Positions 9,149 to 17,962 of a stretch of DNA of 64,000 nucleotides are shown here, piece by piece. Numbering within the stretch: position 1 is the stretch's first letter; the number at the start of each line of letters is the position of its first letter. Source of the stretch: Halobacteriales archaeon YIM A00010 (lineage in GTDB: Archaea > Halobacteriota > Halobacteria > Halobacteriales > Haloarculaceae); NCBI GenBank assembly GCA_025041175.1, contig JAKCFJ010000001.1, positions 806,001 through 870,000 on the forward strand, written 5' to 3'. Under the pieces are notes generated by a model. It was not told the DNA's origin, ran no database searches, and saw only the letters and a program-made list of their open reading frames with translations. Both the position numbers and the translations under genes were made by a program.

Positions 9149-9653
9149 CGCCACCACCCGCTGCACACACAGACTACCGATAGCGGTACGACTTTCGAAC
9201 CACACATTCTTGCTATTCGCATGACTCTCAATACCCGGTGCTCGTGTGCCCCGACACTGTGAGTAGTGGGCAGCTACCGCGGCGCAATGTATTAGGTCTG
9301 GAACTCACTTGTAATTAATTGTCAATTTAAATGGTAATCAGAGTTGGACCGATAATAATAACTAACCGTATGAAAACAATTTCTCCCGTATTCCGGCGGC
9401 AGCTCGAGAGAATGTAACAACAGTTACCAATTGTATCGCAGCGATACTAATGCCCATTATAATTTCCAGGGTACAAATTGACGATATAGTATTATTGGCT
9501 GTGCAGTCCTGTTTTTGGAACGGAGCAAACGCCGTTCCAGTACTGATCGAACGTCGCGCCGATATTGTCTTCTATTATATATCAGTAATAAAAATATCAC
9601 GTATATTAATAAAAAGCGACAGGGTGCTGGAGACCGAACCGTTGGGGAGTGAC
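9149..9653. other. AT-rich spacer without a recognisable gene
   Basis: This 505-base gap lies between a minus-strand regulator and a plus-strand acyltransferase, so it contains divergent promoters. Bases about 9290-9625 are much more AT-rich than the surrounding DNA (runs such as AATTAATTGTCAATTTAAAT and ATATTAATAAAAAG). A reading frame continuous with the acyltransferase is open from 9450, but its codons do not resemble a haloarchaeal protein. The composition suggests regulatory DNA or an old insertion. I see no RNA gene. Confidence 0.6.
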
Positions 9654-10667
9654 ATGGGAGTCGAGATCGAGCGCGTCGAGGAGGATGAAACGTGGAATCG
9701 GCTCGTCGAGCGGTCACCGCAGACGTGCCCCTTCCACCGGTACGAGGCGCTGTCAATTCAGGCCGCTCACACGGGAACAGTCGCTCATCCGTTGGTGGGG
9801 TACGTCGGAGAGGAGGCAGTAGGCCTGTTTCCGTTGTTCGAGCTTTCGCGGGGACCGGTCGAGTTCGTGTTTTCGCCGCCGCCGGAGCTTCGGGTCTCCT
9901 ACCTCGGTCCCGCGTTGTTGAACGGGAGCGGGCTGAAACAGAGGAAGCGAGAGCGCCGCCAGCACGGATTCGTCGAGGGGTGTTTCGAGTGGGCCAGGTC
10001 GTCGTTCAACCCCCGGTACGGACACCTCCGTCTTCGGGGCTGTTACGAGGACCTCCGGCCGTTCCTCTGGAACGACTGCGAGGTGTCGCCGTCACACACG
10101 TATCTCGTGGACCTCTCGGCGGGCAAAGAGGATCTATTGCTGTCGTTCAGCCGTGACGCCCGGAGCAACGTCCGTGACAGCCAGGACGCGTCGTACACGA
10201 TCGAGCAGGGCGGTCGGACCGCCATCTACGACATCATCGAACAGGTGGCCCGTCGATACGAGCGTCAGGGCATCAGCTACAACGTCACGCCCGCGTTCGT
10301 GACGGAGCTGGCAACCCGTCTTCCCGAGGGGGTAGTGCGCCCCTACGTGCTCCGGCTCGGTGGCGAGTTCGTCGGCGGGCTGATCGCGCTCGACGACGGC
10401 GAGACCGTCTACCGGTGGCAGGGGGGCGTCCGGACGGACACCGACACCGACGTTCCGGTCAACGACCTGCTCGACTGGCACGTCATGACCGAGGCGATCG
10501 ACAGGGACAGAACGGCCTACGATCTCGTCGGTGCGAACAACCCGAGAATCAATCGCTATAAGGCGAAGTTCAACCCGGATCTCGTTCCGTTTTACAGCGT
10601 CGAACACGGCTCTCCACTGACCACGACCCTCGCGCGCGTGTATCGGTGGGCGAAAGAGCTGCCGTGA
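9654..10667 (+). CDS. FemAB/GNAT-like acyltransferase (BioF2-type), paralog A
   Basis: A 337-residue protein of the FemAB-like double-GNAT group. An N-terminal CPFHRYEALSIQAAHTG segment is followed by FSPPPELRVSYLGPALL and KQRKRERRQHGFVEG. The C-terminal GNAT half has YVLRLGGEFVGGLIALDDGETVYRWQGG and the ending YDLVGANNPRINRYKAKFNPDLVPFYSVE. In bacteria FemAB proteins transfer amino acids from aminoacyl-tRNA to peptidoglycan precursors. Archaea lack that substrate, so here it probably acylates a sugar of the surface glycan. It is paralogous to 12377-13396. ATG 9654 was chosen because it starts the conserved domain. Confidence 0.75.
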   Translation: MGVEIERVEEDETWNRLVERSPQTCPFHRYEALSIQAAHTGTVAHPLVGYVGEEAVGLFPLFELSRGPVEFVFSPPPELRVSYLGPALLNGSGLKQRKRERRQHGFVEGCFEWARSSFNPRYGHLRLRGCYEDLRPFLWNDCEVSPSHTYLVDLSAGKEDLLLSFSRDARSNVRDSQDASYTIEQGGRTAIYDIIEQVARRYERQGISYNVTPAFVTELATRLPEGVVRPYVLRLGGEFVGGLIALDDGETVYRWQGGVRTDTDTDVPVNDLLDWHVMTEAIDRDRTAYDLVGANNPRINRYKAKFNPDLVPFYSVEHGSPLTTTLARVYRWAKELP

Positions 10668-10990
10668 GTTTTTAAACCATCTCGGTACCGAGTACGCGAA
10701 CAAACACGTCACCGTTGCGGTCCTCGAAGTTGAAGCCGATCGTTCGAGAGAGGAGCTTGCGGCAGAATACCGCGATGCGGCCCGGCCCGCGACATCGATC
10801 GTGAGTTGGCACACGTGTCCGATGAGTCCTGGGCTGGGTCCTACGCCTCGCGCTGAGGGGTCTGAAGACGTGGCTCCGATTCGTTGCCGGTCGGCTGCCG
10901 TCTTCTCTCACACGAGAGATCGACAGGGCGCTGAAAATCGAGCTGACTCTCGACTGAGTGACGGACTAGAAAAGGAGATCGACGCCATTG
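10668..10990. other. Spacer, no convincing gene
   Basis: This 323-base gap separates a convergent pair (plus acyltransferase, minus toroid protein). A minus-strand frame ending near 10672 would encode FNFEDRNGDVFVRVLGTEMV at its C-terminus, which could be a decayed gene end, but nothing upstream of it resembles a protein. No palindromic terminator or repeat copy was found. Confidence 0.5.
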
Positions 10991-12295
10991 CTACAGCGAT
11001 TTCATCGACGGTCGTCGGTCGTACAGCGCGGTGAGATATTCGGAGATGGCGTACGCCATCCACGCCTGACACCACCGCATGAGCGTGATTCTGGTGGTGT
11101 ACAGCCGGTGTTTCCGGTAGTAGAACCGCCCGTTTCCGGCGTACAGCTGATCGAGCGTCCACGCGATGATGCGCCGGGCGAAGTCGAGATCGTCGGCGTA
11201 GGTGAACACGAGGATCCCCTGTGCGCTCGCGTGGATGTCCCGTGGATACGCTTTGTTCTCGTCCCAGTTCGGTGCTCCCGAGGAATCGAACAGCGTTTCC
11301 CGGTAGAACGACAGCGCCCGATCGGTCGTCTCGGCGTACCGATCGGAGCCGGTTACCTCCCGGTGCCGGAGCAACGACTCGATGATGAACCCGTTGTGGT
11401 GGTTGTCCATCGAGAGGTGCGATGACGACGGCGGATCGCGGTAAGTCCAGCCGCCGATGTCGGTCTGGAGGGTGGCGACGTGGTCGAGAATGCGTTCTGC
11501 CCGTCGGCGGTGGGCGTCCTCCCCGAAGTACGCGTACAGATCGAGGAGCATCCGCGCGCCGATCGCGCCGGCGTTGATGGTGTAGGCGTCGGTCGGGTGG
11601 TTGAAGTGATAGTCGATGCACGCGCCGTCGTCGCGCGGGCGGTAGTTGAGATCCTCCACGAGGAAATCCACAGCAGTTCGTGCGATCGAGGCGTACATCG
11701 GATCGAGTCGTGTGGTGCGGAGCAACGATTTGACGGCGAACGACGTCGAGACGATGTCCGGATCGTTCGGTAATCCTTTCCCGTTGAAATGTTGGATCGG
11801 GTGTTGGTGTCCGCCACAGAACCCGCTGTACCCGACGCTTCGGTTGGCAATGAGCCACTCGATGAGCTGGTAGGATTCCCGCTTGTAATCGACCGAGCCG
11901 GTCGTGTCGGCGTCGATCCCGCCGTTTTGGGCGATGGATTCCATGTCGATCCTGCCCGTTGGCTCCTCGTCGATCTCACCGAGGAGCCGTGCGGTGTTCA
12001 GGTTCGCCATGGCGAACAGCGCTGTCCCCTTGTAGTTGCGCCGTTGCTCGACGAGCAACATCGGTCGGACGTTGATCGGTGGCCGCTTGGCGAGCTCCTG
12101 AACGAGAATATTGAGCCACTTGTTGTCGACTGGGACCCACTGGAGCAGCCGGCTGCTCATTCCATCTCCGTAATCCCACCCCGTGTATTCCCGCTGTCGG
12201 GCGTACGCCAGCGTTTCGCGCAGGATTTCGATGAGGCGCTGCTCATCGTTCGCTACGGACGTTTCTGTCGTCTGAGTCGGGATGCGTTGTGTCAT
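10991..12295 (-). CDS. Alpha/alpha-toroid protein of polysaccharide clusters
   Basis: A 434-residue soluble protein. Repeated helical segments (LNILVQELAKRPPINVRPML, YQLIEWLIANRSVGYSGFCGG, VKSLLRTTRLDP, ARMLLDLYAYFGEDAHRRRAE, GWTYRDPPSSSHLSMDNHHNGFIIESL) suggest an (alpha/alpha)6 barrel like those of glycoside hydrolases, lyases and prenyltransferase-type toroids. Homologues in haloarchaeal databases often bear an ABC-transporter label that I cannot justify: no membrane helices are visible. The conserved His/Asp-rich MDNHHNGF could be catalytic. Flanked by two FemAB-like genes, it is probably a glycan-modifying or glycan-degrading enzyme. Function unproven. Confidence 0.65.
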   Translation of the reverse strand: MTQRIPTQTTETSVANDEQRLIEILRETLAYARQREYTGWDYGDGMSSRLLQWVPVDNKWLNILVQELAKRPPINVRPMLLVEQRRNYKGTALFAMANLNTARLLGEIDEEPTGRIDMESIAQNGGIDADTTGSVDYKRESYQLIEWLIANRSVGYSGFCGGHQHPIQHFNGKGLPNDPDIVSTSFAVKSLLRTTRLDPMYASIARTAVDFLVEDLNYRPRDDGACIDYHFNHPTDAYTINAGAIGARMLLDLYAYFGEDAHRRRAERILDHVATLQTDIGGWTYRDPPSSSHLSMDNHHNGFIIESLLRHREVTGSDRYAETTDRALSFYRETLFDSSGAPNWDENKAYPRDIHASAQGILVFTYADDLDFARRIIAWTLDQLYAGNGRFYYRKHRLYTTRITLMRWCQAWMAYAISEYLTALYDRRPSMKSL

Positions 12296-12376
12296 TGGTT
12301 CTCGGAGTACGTACCGGTCGTGTCGATCGATGGGTTCGATCCGTTGTTCGGGAGTTCGTCGTTGTGTCTTCGGTCG

Positions 12377-13396
12377 CTATCTGTCAGTGAGATTGTACGC
12401 TCCTTTGGCGAGGCTCATCTCCGGGCCTGCGGATTCGACGACGTAGTACGGCACCAGATCACCACTGAATTTTCCCTTGTACTGACAGAGCCGTTCCGTG
12501 TTCGCGCCGACGAGATCGTAGCGCGTGATCGATTCGAGCTGTGGCTCCTCGACGATGTCTTCGATGACGGTTCGGTGGAGCAGGCTGTTGACGCTCACCC
12601 CGTCGTAGGTCGTTGTGATCCCGCCCAGCCAGTAGTAGGCGGTATCGTCGGAGTAGAGGACAACGATGCCGCTACTGAACGATCCGTCCGGCTCTCGCGC
12701 AACGTACACGCGGTGGTGCTCGGGCAACGCTTCGAGGAGATCGCGAACGAACGGCCACTCGATCGGTGGGTGCATTCCCTGGTCCTCGAAGTGGGTGGCA
12801 ACCGATTCCCAGACGCGTTTGGCCGCGCCGCGCCCCTCGATGCCGACGGTGACGTCGGTTTCTTCCCCGCGGCGCATCTCGTTGCGGAGGCTCCGACTGA
12901 ACGGATCCATCACCGTGTCGTCGGTTACGTCGTCGAGATCGAGGACGTAGGTGAACTCGGGCGTCACCTCAAGCTGGTTCCACTGAAACGGCCGTGGATC
13001 GGCGTACGCCCGCGGACAGACCACGCGGAACAACGTCAACCTCGCGCCGACGGAGAGATCGTCGAGTATCTCCGCCGTGAACCCGTGATTGACCGTCTCC
13101 CGCTTTCGCTGTTTCGGGCTGTTCGCCAGCAACAGCGGGCCGAGCCGAGGAATTCCCATCGACGGTGGCGGCGACGTCACGACGCGACCGACCGCCTTTC
13201 GATCCACGAACACCGGCAACAGGGCGACCGGCTGTTCGCCTTTGAATCCTCCGTACAACCGCAGCTCTCCGTCCGTGTGGGCGTCGACGGCCTCGAGTGC
13301 CGGCGCTGTGTGAAACACCTCGGTCCCCGAGTCGGGCAGAACGTCGCTCCACTCCGACAGGGAGAGCTGACGGGTCTCGATCGATGTCGTGCTCAT
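12377..13396 (-). CDS. FemAB/GNAT-like acyltransferase, paralog B
   Basis: A 339-residue paralog of 9654-10667. Matching blocks in order: SPPPSMGIPRLGPLLL, KQRKRETVNHGFTAEI, FQWNQLEVTPEFTYVLDLDD, then a C-terminal GNAT half with SSGIVVLYSDDTAYYWLGG and YDLVGANTERLCQYKGKFSGDLVPYYVVES. It probably transfers an acyl or aminoacyl group to a glycan precursor; the donor is unknown. It is transcribed with the toroid gene (81-base gap) and downstream of the deacetylase/WecB operon, so it is likely part of the same minus-strand unit. The short gaps leave little room for separate promoters. Confidence 0.75.
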   Translation of the reverse strand: MSTTSIETRQLSLSEWSDVLPDSGTEVFHTAPALEAVDAHTDGELRLYGGFKGEQPVALLPVFVDRKAVGRVVTSPPPSMGIPRLGPLLLANSPKQRKRETVNHGFTAEILDDLSVGARLTLFRVVCPRAYADPRPFQWNQLEVTPEFTYVLDLDDVTDDTVMDPFSRSLRNEMRRGEETDVTVGIEGRGAAKRVWESVATHFEDQGMHPPIEWPFVRDLLEALPEHHRVYVAREPDGSFSSGIVVLYSDDTAYYWLGGITTTYDGVSVNSLLHRTVIEDIVEEPQLESITRYDLVGANTERLCQYKGKFSGDLVPYYVVESAGPEMSLAKGAYNLTDR

Positions 13397-13505
13397 CAGT
13401 ACACCTCTTGTGGTTGTGAAAACGGCTGGACGCGCGCAGGGATTCGCAGTAGCGTTCTCCCGCCATCGCTCGCGTCAGCGGTCTCGCTCCTGTTCTCGGT
13501 CACGA

Positions 13506-14480
13506 TCATGCCGTATCACTCATCATCTTGTTCTCTGTTATTTCCTTGTTTCCCGATGCTTCCTCTTTTCTTACTCCTGACGATTGGTTCACGAGATGAG
13601 GGTAGAGTTCGCCAGGGGGGCCGATCCACGCGTTCAGTTCCCGGGCGCGTTCGATGATGAACCGGTAGAGGTCGGTGTAGCCGGGGAACTCCCGCTCGTT
13701 GAAGTACCGCAGGTGCCAGAGAACGGTCATGACGGCTCCGTTCTCGTGGGCTTCCTTGAGCAGTCGTTCACACACCGATCGTGCGTCATCGGTGTTGGTC
13801 TCGGGATCGGGGAGCGCGACCTCCATCACCGTCAAGGGGAAGACGACGAACTCGTCGTTAAACGGACGTTTGACACCGTATCCGTTGGTGAATCCGTAGT
13901 CGGTGCTCGATCCGAGGCTCGCGTCGTACCGCAGCCCCATCTCGGCGTGGTAGCGCCACGTCTGTGAACGATCGAGGTTGAGATAATGCTGGCGACCGCC
14001 GAGGATCGTGTCGCTGAGAATCGATTCGAGCACCGCCTTCTCGTAAGCGAGTCGGTACTGGTCCCGGTAGGACTGGTAGGAGCCGTGGAGTCCGATCTCC
14101 CACCCCTCCGCGTCGAGCGTGCTGATGATCGAGACGATCTCCGGATCCGTGATGTCGTACCGACCGAACTGTTGGATCCAGTTTTCCGACCGGGCCCACG
14201 CCACCAGCGACTTCTCTAAGAACAGATCCGGCTCGTTCAGGAAGTAAAACGCCGATCGAACGCCGAGGCTCTTCTCGATCGACATGATCGTCTCGAACTG
14301 CCAGTAGGGGTTCTGTCCCGGCACCATCGACAGCAAGTGTGACGGGCTGGGATCGGTCAGCGCGTAGTACAGCGCCTGGGGCCACGACTTGTACGGTCGA
14401 TCGACATCGTGGGTGAGACACAGCGCGAACGAGTGGTCGTCGGTAGTAGCGCCGTCCGTATCTGTTGTGTCGTTATGCAT
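13506..14480 (-). CDS. Polysaccharide deacetylase family protein
   Basis: A 324-residue NodB-fold protein. FALCLTHDVDRPYKS provides the first metal-binding motif (THDVD, as in the archaeal/PuuE-like branch rather than TFDDG). GWEIGLHGSYQSYRD provides the second, and WHLRYFNEREFPGYTDLY lies near the C-terminus. It would remove N-acetyl groups from a hexosamine-containing glycan. The last 25 residues are Lys/Glu-rich. The ATG at 14480 overlaps the end of wecB by 8 bases, implying translational coupling, which fits WecB making the acetylated amino sugar precursor. A TTG two codons upstream is a weaker start. Confidence 0.85.
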   Translation of the reverse strand: MHNDTTDTDGATTDDHSFALCLTHDVDRPYKSWPQALYYALTDPSPSHLLSMVPGQNPYWQFETIMSIEKSLGVRSAFYFLNEPDLFLEKSLVAWARSENWIQQFGRYDITDPEIVSIISTLDAEGWEIGLHGSYQSYRDQYRLAYEKAVLESILSDTILGGRQHYLNLDRSQTWRYHAEMGLRYDASLGSSTDYGFTNGYGVKRPFNDEFVVFPLTVMEVALPDPETNTDDARSVCERLLKEAHENGAVMTVLWHLRYFNEREFPGYTDLYRFIIERARELNAWIGPPGELYPHLVNQSSGVRKEEASGNKEITENKMMSDTA

Positions 14481-15540
14481 TGGCAATCACCTCTACAACG
14501 CGGGACGCGGCTCGGCCGTTTCCGTACAGCTGTGGTTTCGTCGTCGGCGAGTCGATCCGTGCGAGCGCGTGGCTGATTCGGTTCTTGTCGGCTCCGACGA
14601 GCGTATTCCACCCACAGTCGATCGTCTCGACCCACTCGGTTTCGTCGCGCATCGTGATACACGGCGTGTCCAGATAAAACGCCTCGCGCTGGACGCCGCC
14701 GGAGTCGGTCGCAACCAGTGTGGCTCCATCGAGCAGATGGACGAAATCGAGATAGCCGACCGGATCGATGATCGTGAGCCGCTCGGTTGCGGTCTCGAAC
14801 AGCCCGTGTTCGTGGAGTGCTCGCTCGGTGCGTGGATGGATTGGGAGGACGACCGGCATGGCCACGCTCGACAGGCCGTCGACGATCCCGGCGAGACGGT
14901 CGCCGTCGTTCGTGTTGCTCTCCCGATGCACCGTGGCGAGTACGTACTCGCCCGAATCGACGCCGAGATCCGAGCGGAGGGTCGACACCTCGTTGGCGTG
15001 TTCGCGGACGCGCAACAGCGCGTCGTACATCACGTCGCCGGTTTCGTAGATCTCGCCGTCGACGCCTTCCGCACGGAGCGTATCCACTGCCTGCTCGGCC
15101 GGAGCGATCAGCACATCGGCGAGGTGATCGGTTGCGATCCGGTTGTGTTCTTCCGGCATCGCGCGGTTGCCGCTGCGGAGTCCAGCTTCGACGTGGACGA
15201 GAGAAGCCGACCGCTTTGCGGCGACGAGCGCACCAGCAAGCGTCGAGTTGGTGTCGCCGTAGACGAGCACCACGTCGGGTGACTCGGCGTCGATCACGCT
15301 GTCGAGTTCGATCATCATCCGTGCGGTTTGATCGGCGTGGCTCCCCGACCCGACGCCGAGATTGTACGCCGGATCGGGCATGTCCAGCTCCTCGAAAAAC
15401 ACGTCCGAAAGCATCGTGTCGTAGTGCTGTCCGGTGTGAACCACGGTTTCTTCGTGCGAACGCCCCAGTGCTCTCGAGACGGGAAACGCCTTGATGAACT
15501 GGGGACGAGCACCGACAATTGAGAGAACGCGCTTACTCAT
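14473..15540 (-). CDS. wecB: UDP-N-acetylglucosamine 2-epimerase (non-hydrolysing)
   Basis: A 355-residue enzyme, the usual WecB length. It interconverts UDP-GlcNAc and UDP-ManNAc in the cytoplasm. Diagnostic segments: GARPQFIKAFPVSRAL, VVHTGQHYDTMLSDVFFEEL, VLVYGDTNSTLAGALVAAK, HVEAGLRSGNRAMPEEHNR and TDSGGVQREAFYLDTPC, covering the catalytic Asp/Glu/His residues and UDP contacts. It overlaps the upstream GT2 gene and the downstream deacetylase by 8 bases each, so all are co-translated. No UDP-ManNAc dehydrogenase (WecC) is visible in the window, so ManNAc may be used directly or oxidised by an enzyme encoded elsewhere. Confidence 0.95.
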   Translation of the reverse strand: MSKRVLSIVGARPQFIKAFPVSRALGRSHEETVVHTGQHYDTMLSDVFFEELDMPDPAYNLGVGSGSHADQTARMMIELDSVIDAESPDVVLVYGDTNSTLAGALVAAKRSASLVHVEAGLRSGNRAMPEEHNRIATDHLADVLIAPAEQAVDTLRAEGVDGEIYETGDVMYDALLRVREHANEVSTLRSDLGVDSGEYVLATVHRESNTNDGDRLAGIVDGLSSVAMPVVLPIHPRTERALHEHGLFETATERLTIIDPVGYLDFVHLLDGATLVATDSGGVQREAFYLDTPCITMRDETEWVETIDCGWNTLVGADKNRISHALARIDSPTTKPQLYGNGRAASRVVEVIANA

Positions 15541-16522
15541 TTTCCTCGATAGTTATCGTTTCGTCGTTTGCGTAGCGGTCTTCTACCATTGTGAACACGA
15601 CTAACAGCCCGCTGAGCGCCGTACCGAGGCGAGTGATCCAGGCGGGAGTCCGCTTTCGCGCGCGCATCCGAGTGATGACCGCGAGACCAGCGAGCACGCT
15701 CATCGATCCCGACACCGACGGGCTGGAAACCCGGTACTCTGGCAGGTCCGTTCGGATCCGCCAGAAAAACCGGCACAACAGGAGCCACGACATCCGCGGA
15801 ACGAACGTGGTGTAGCGGATGCCGCTTTCTTCTTCGCCGTACACCGCCGGCATGGCGACGTCAGCGATGGTCACGCCGTGGACTCTCAGTCGGATGAGCA
15901 TGTCGTTTCGAAAGCCGTACCGGTCGTGGAGTTGTGCGAGCGGAATCCGTTCTAACACCGTCGTTTCGATGGCGTTGTAGCCGTTCTGTGGGTCGCGCAT
16001 CCGCCAGTAGCCGCTCGCGATCCGGGTGAGAATCGTCAACACGACGTTGCCGAGCAGCCGAAACCACGACATCGAACCGATGTGCGACAGCTTCGCCAGC
16101 CTGTTCCCTTTCGCGTAGCTGGCGCGTCCGTCGACAATGGGGTCGAGCAGCCGATCGAGGTGGTCTGGATCCATCTGTCCGTCGCCGTCCATCACCGCAA
16201 CGATGTCTACGTCGTCGTCCAAGGCCCCTCGAAAGCCGGATTTGATCGCGCTCCCGACGCCACGGTTTTGCTCGTGGTGGATGGGAACCACGCGGTTCCG
16301 GCGGCGCTGTCCACCGTCGGGCACCGGAAGCGACGCGGTGTCGGTCGGTGCCGCTGCCGCGCGCTGGGTGATCTCGGCCCACGTGCCGTCGGTCGAACAG
16401 TCGTCCACGGCGTACACCCGATCCACGAAGGACGGAAGACCGTCGATGACGCTGCCGACTAGCTCCTCCTCGTTGTAGGCGGTGATCACGACGCCAACGG
16501 TGTGATCTCGGTACACGATCAT
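15533..16522 (-). CDS. Glycosyltransferase family 2 with C-terminal membrane segment
   Basis: A 329-residue GT-A enzyme. VGVVITAYNEEELVGSVIDGLP begins the fold, VYAVDDCSTDGT binds the nucleotide, MDGDGQMDPDHLDRLL holds the DxD-like metal site, and RDPQNGYNAIETTVLERIP is typical of dolichol-phosphate sugar transferases. One or two hydrophobic stretches near the C-terminus (about 265-310) suggest membrane anchoring. It likely makes a polyprenyl-linked sugar or extends a lipid-linked glycan. It overlaps the oxidoreductase gene by 4 bases (ATGA) and wecB by 8 bases. Confidence 0.88.
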   Translation of the reverse strand: MIVYRDHTVGVVITAYNEEELVGSVIDGLPSFVDRVYAVDDCSTDGTWAEITQRAAAAPTDTASLPVPDGGQRRRNRVVPIHHEQNRGVGSAIKSGFRGALDDDVDIVAVMDGDGQMDPDHLDRLLDPIVDGRASYAKGNRLAKLSHIGSMSWFRLLGNVVLTILTRIASGYWRMRDPQNGYNAIETTVLERIPLAQLHDRYGFRNDMLIRLRVHGVTIADVAMPAVYGEEESGIRYTTFVPRMSWLLLCRFFWRIRTDLPEYRVSSPSVSGSMSVLAGLAVITRMRARKRTPAWITRLGTALSGLLVVFTMVEDRYANDETITIEENE

Positions 16523-17547
16523 AACCCTCCGGTGAAATCTGAACCGCTCGTATCGATCGGCTGTCGAATCCCGGCGTCGTTGGCTGTCCCAGCACTGGGA
16601 TCGGTTGCGAGCGTATCGATCTGTCTGACGATTTCCACCGCTCGCAACCCATCGAGACCAGTGACGGCCGGCTCGGAGCGCTCGGTGACCGATTCGAGAA
16701 ACGACGACAGCTCCTGTTTGAGCGGCTCGCCGTTCTCGACAGTCGGCCGTTCAGTGATGCTTTCGTGGCGGTAGCGGACGCCGTCCGTGGACTCGACGTA
16801 TTCGGGCATCGAGTGGCGGTGGATACGGACCGACTGCTCGATGTAATCCACGACAACCAGACAGTCACTCGCTGTGATCCAACACTCACGAACTTTCTGC
16901 TGGGTGAGCCGGCTCGCCGTGACGGTTCCGACGATCTCCTCGTCGAACCGCAGCGTGGTGGTGACGTGGCGGTTGTCGTGACACCCGACGGCGCTGATCG
17001 ACAGGGGATCGCTCTCAAGCAGCGCCAACAGAATGTCGATATCGTGGATCATCAGGTCGTACGCGACGCTCTGATCGATATCCCGGTCGACCGGGGGACC
17101 GAGCCGGCGCGCGTCGATCGCTATCACGTCGAGATCCGTGAGCACGTCCGTGAGCGTCTGGATTGCGGGGTTGAACCGCTCGATGTGACCGACCTGCAAA
17201 ACGACGTCCCGATCGCGGGCCCGCTCGATGAGACCTCGACCGACCGCCGGCTCGCGGACAAAGGGTTTCTCGATGAGCACGTCGACCCCCGCGTCGATCG
17301 CTTCGCGCGCGACCGGAGCGTGTGCGTGCGTCGGAACGGCGATCGAGACCGCCTCGACCCGATCGAACACGCTCGAACGATCCAGAACGCGCGTGCTGTA
17401 CTCCTCTGCTACCGACTGCGCGCGCGCTTCGTCCTCGTCCACAACACCAACGAGATCGGCGCGGGGCAGCTCCGAGTACGCGCGCGCGTGATGACTCCCC
17501 ATGGTGCCGACGCCGACAATCCCGACTGGAATTTGCTGTTCAGGCAT
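16519..17547 (-). CDS. Gfo/Idh/MocA family oxidoreductase
   Basis: A 342-residue NAD(P)-dependent sugar dehydrogenase. The N-terminal Rossmann motif is VGIVGVGTMGSHHARAYSEL; the family EKP motif is VLIEKPFV; the substrate domain includes GHIERFNPAI and VAYDLMIHDIDILLALL. The arrangement closely resembles UDP-GlcNAc 3-dehydrogenases that start 3-amino-sugar synthesis, and its position at the head of an operon with WecB fits a nucleotide-sugar substrate; no aminotransferase is nearby. Start chosen at ATG 17547, which removes a nine-residue extension. It is probably the first gene of the operon running to about 13506 or beyond. Confidence 0.85.
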   Translation of the reverse strand: MPEQQIPVGIVGVGTMGSHHARAYSELPRADLVGVVDEDEARAQSVAEEYSTRVLDRSSVFDRVEAVSIAVPTHAHAPVAREAIDAGVDVLIEKPFVREPAVGRGLIERARDRDVVLQVGHIERFNPAIQTLTDVLTDLDVIAIDARRLGPPVDRDIDQSVAYDLMIHDIDILLALLESDPLSISAVGCHDNRHVTTTLRFDEEIVGTVTASRLTQQKVRECWITASDCLVVVDYIEQSVRIHRHSMPEYVESTDGVRYRHESITERPTVENGEPLKQELSSFLESVTERSEPAVTGLDGLRAVEIVRQIDTLATDPSAGTANDAGIRQPIDTSGSDFTGGL

Positions 17548-17962
17548 GGTTTGTGCCGGTGGGGGCTGTATCACGGCGAGCAGTTACTGCGCCGGTCGTC
17601 CCCGGGGAGAAACGCACGGCGTCGTCGACCTCCCTGTGCGGGCCCACCCCAGAACCACCTGGAGCCTGTGTTCGAACTATCGGCATACGACAGAGGCCAC
17701 ACCAGTTCGTCGCTTTGTTATTCTCAGATTTCACCGAGTAATAACGAATTTCTGAAACTGGTGACTGTGCGTGGTACTCTCCCACCCTCGGTGGTGATCG
17801 ACGACTGGGAACCGATCCGGTCTGTTCCCCGGCGTGGGATTGTGCCGGTGCTATCGAGGGCGGTAGCATCTGTCTACGTCTCGTAGGCCGGGTGTAACAA
17901 AGGACGTAACCGGCGAATCCATCGTCTCGGTGGCGGCGACCACAAGCCCGACGGGTAATGGT
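17548..17962. other. Divergent promoter region
   Basis: This 415-base spacer lies between the minus-strand nucleotide-sugar operon and the plus-strand DUF7344-like regulator. It must hold promoters for both. An AT-rich patch (CGAGTAATAACGAATTTCTG, about 17737-17756) lies in its middle. I see no repeat copy, RNA gene or credible small protein. Confidence 0.5.

Noticed and set aside
9450-9653. N-terminal extension of the FemAB-like gene from 9450
   Set aside because: The region is AT-rich, encodes Ile/Tyr-rich text unlike haloarchaeal proteins and lies before the conserved domain; ATG 9654 fits better.
10672-10911. Minus-strand small frame ending FVRVLGTEMV
   Set aside because: The last 25 residues look protein-like, but most of the frame is Arg-rich noise. 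No start, homologue or promoter could be supported.
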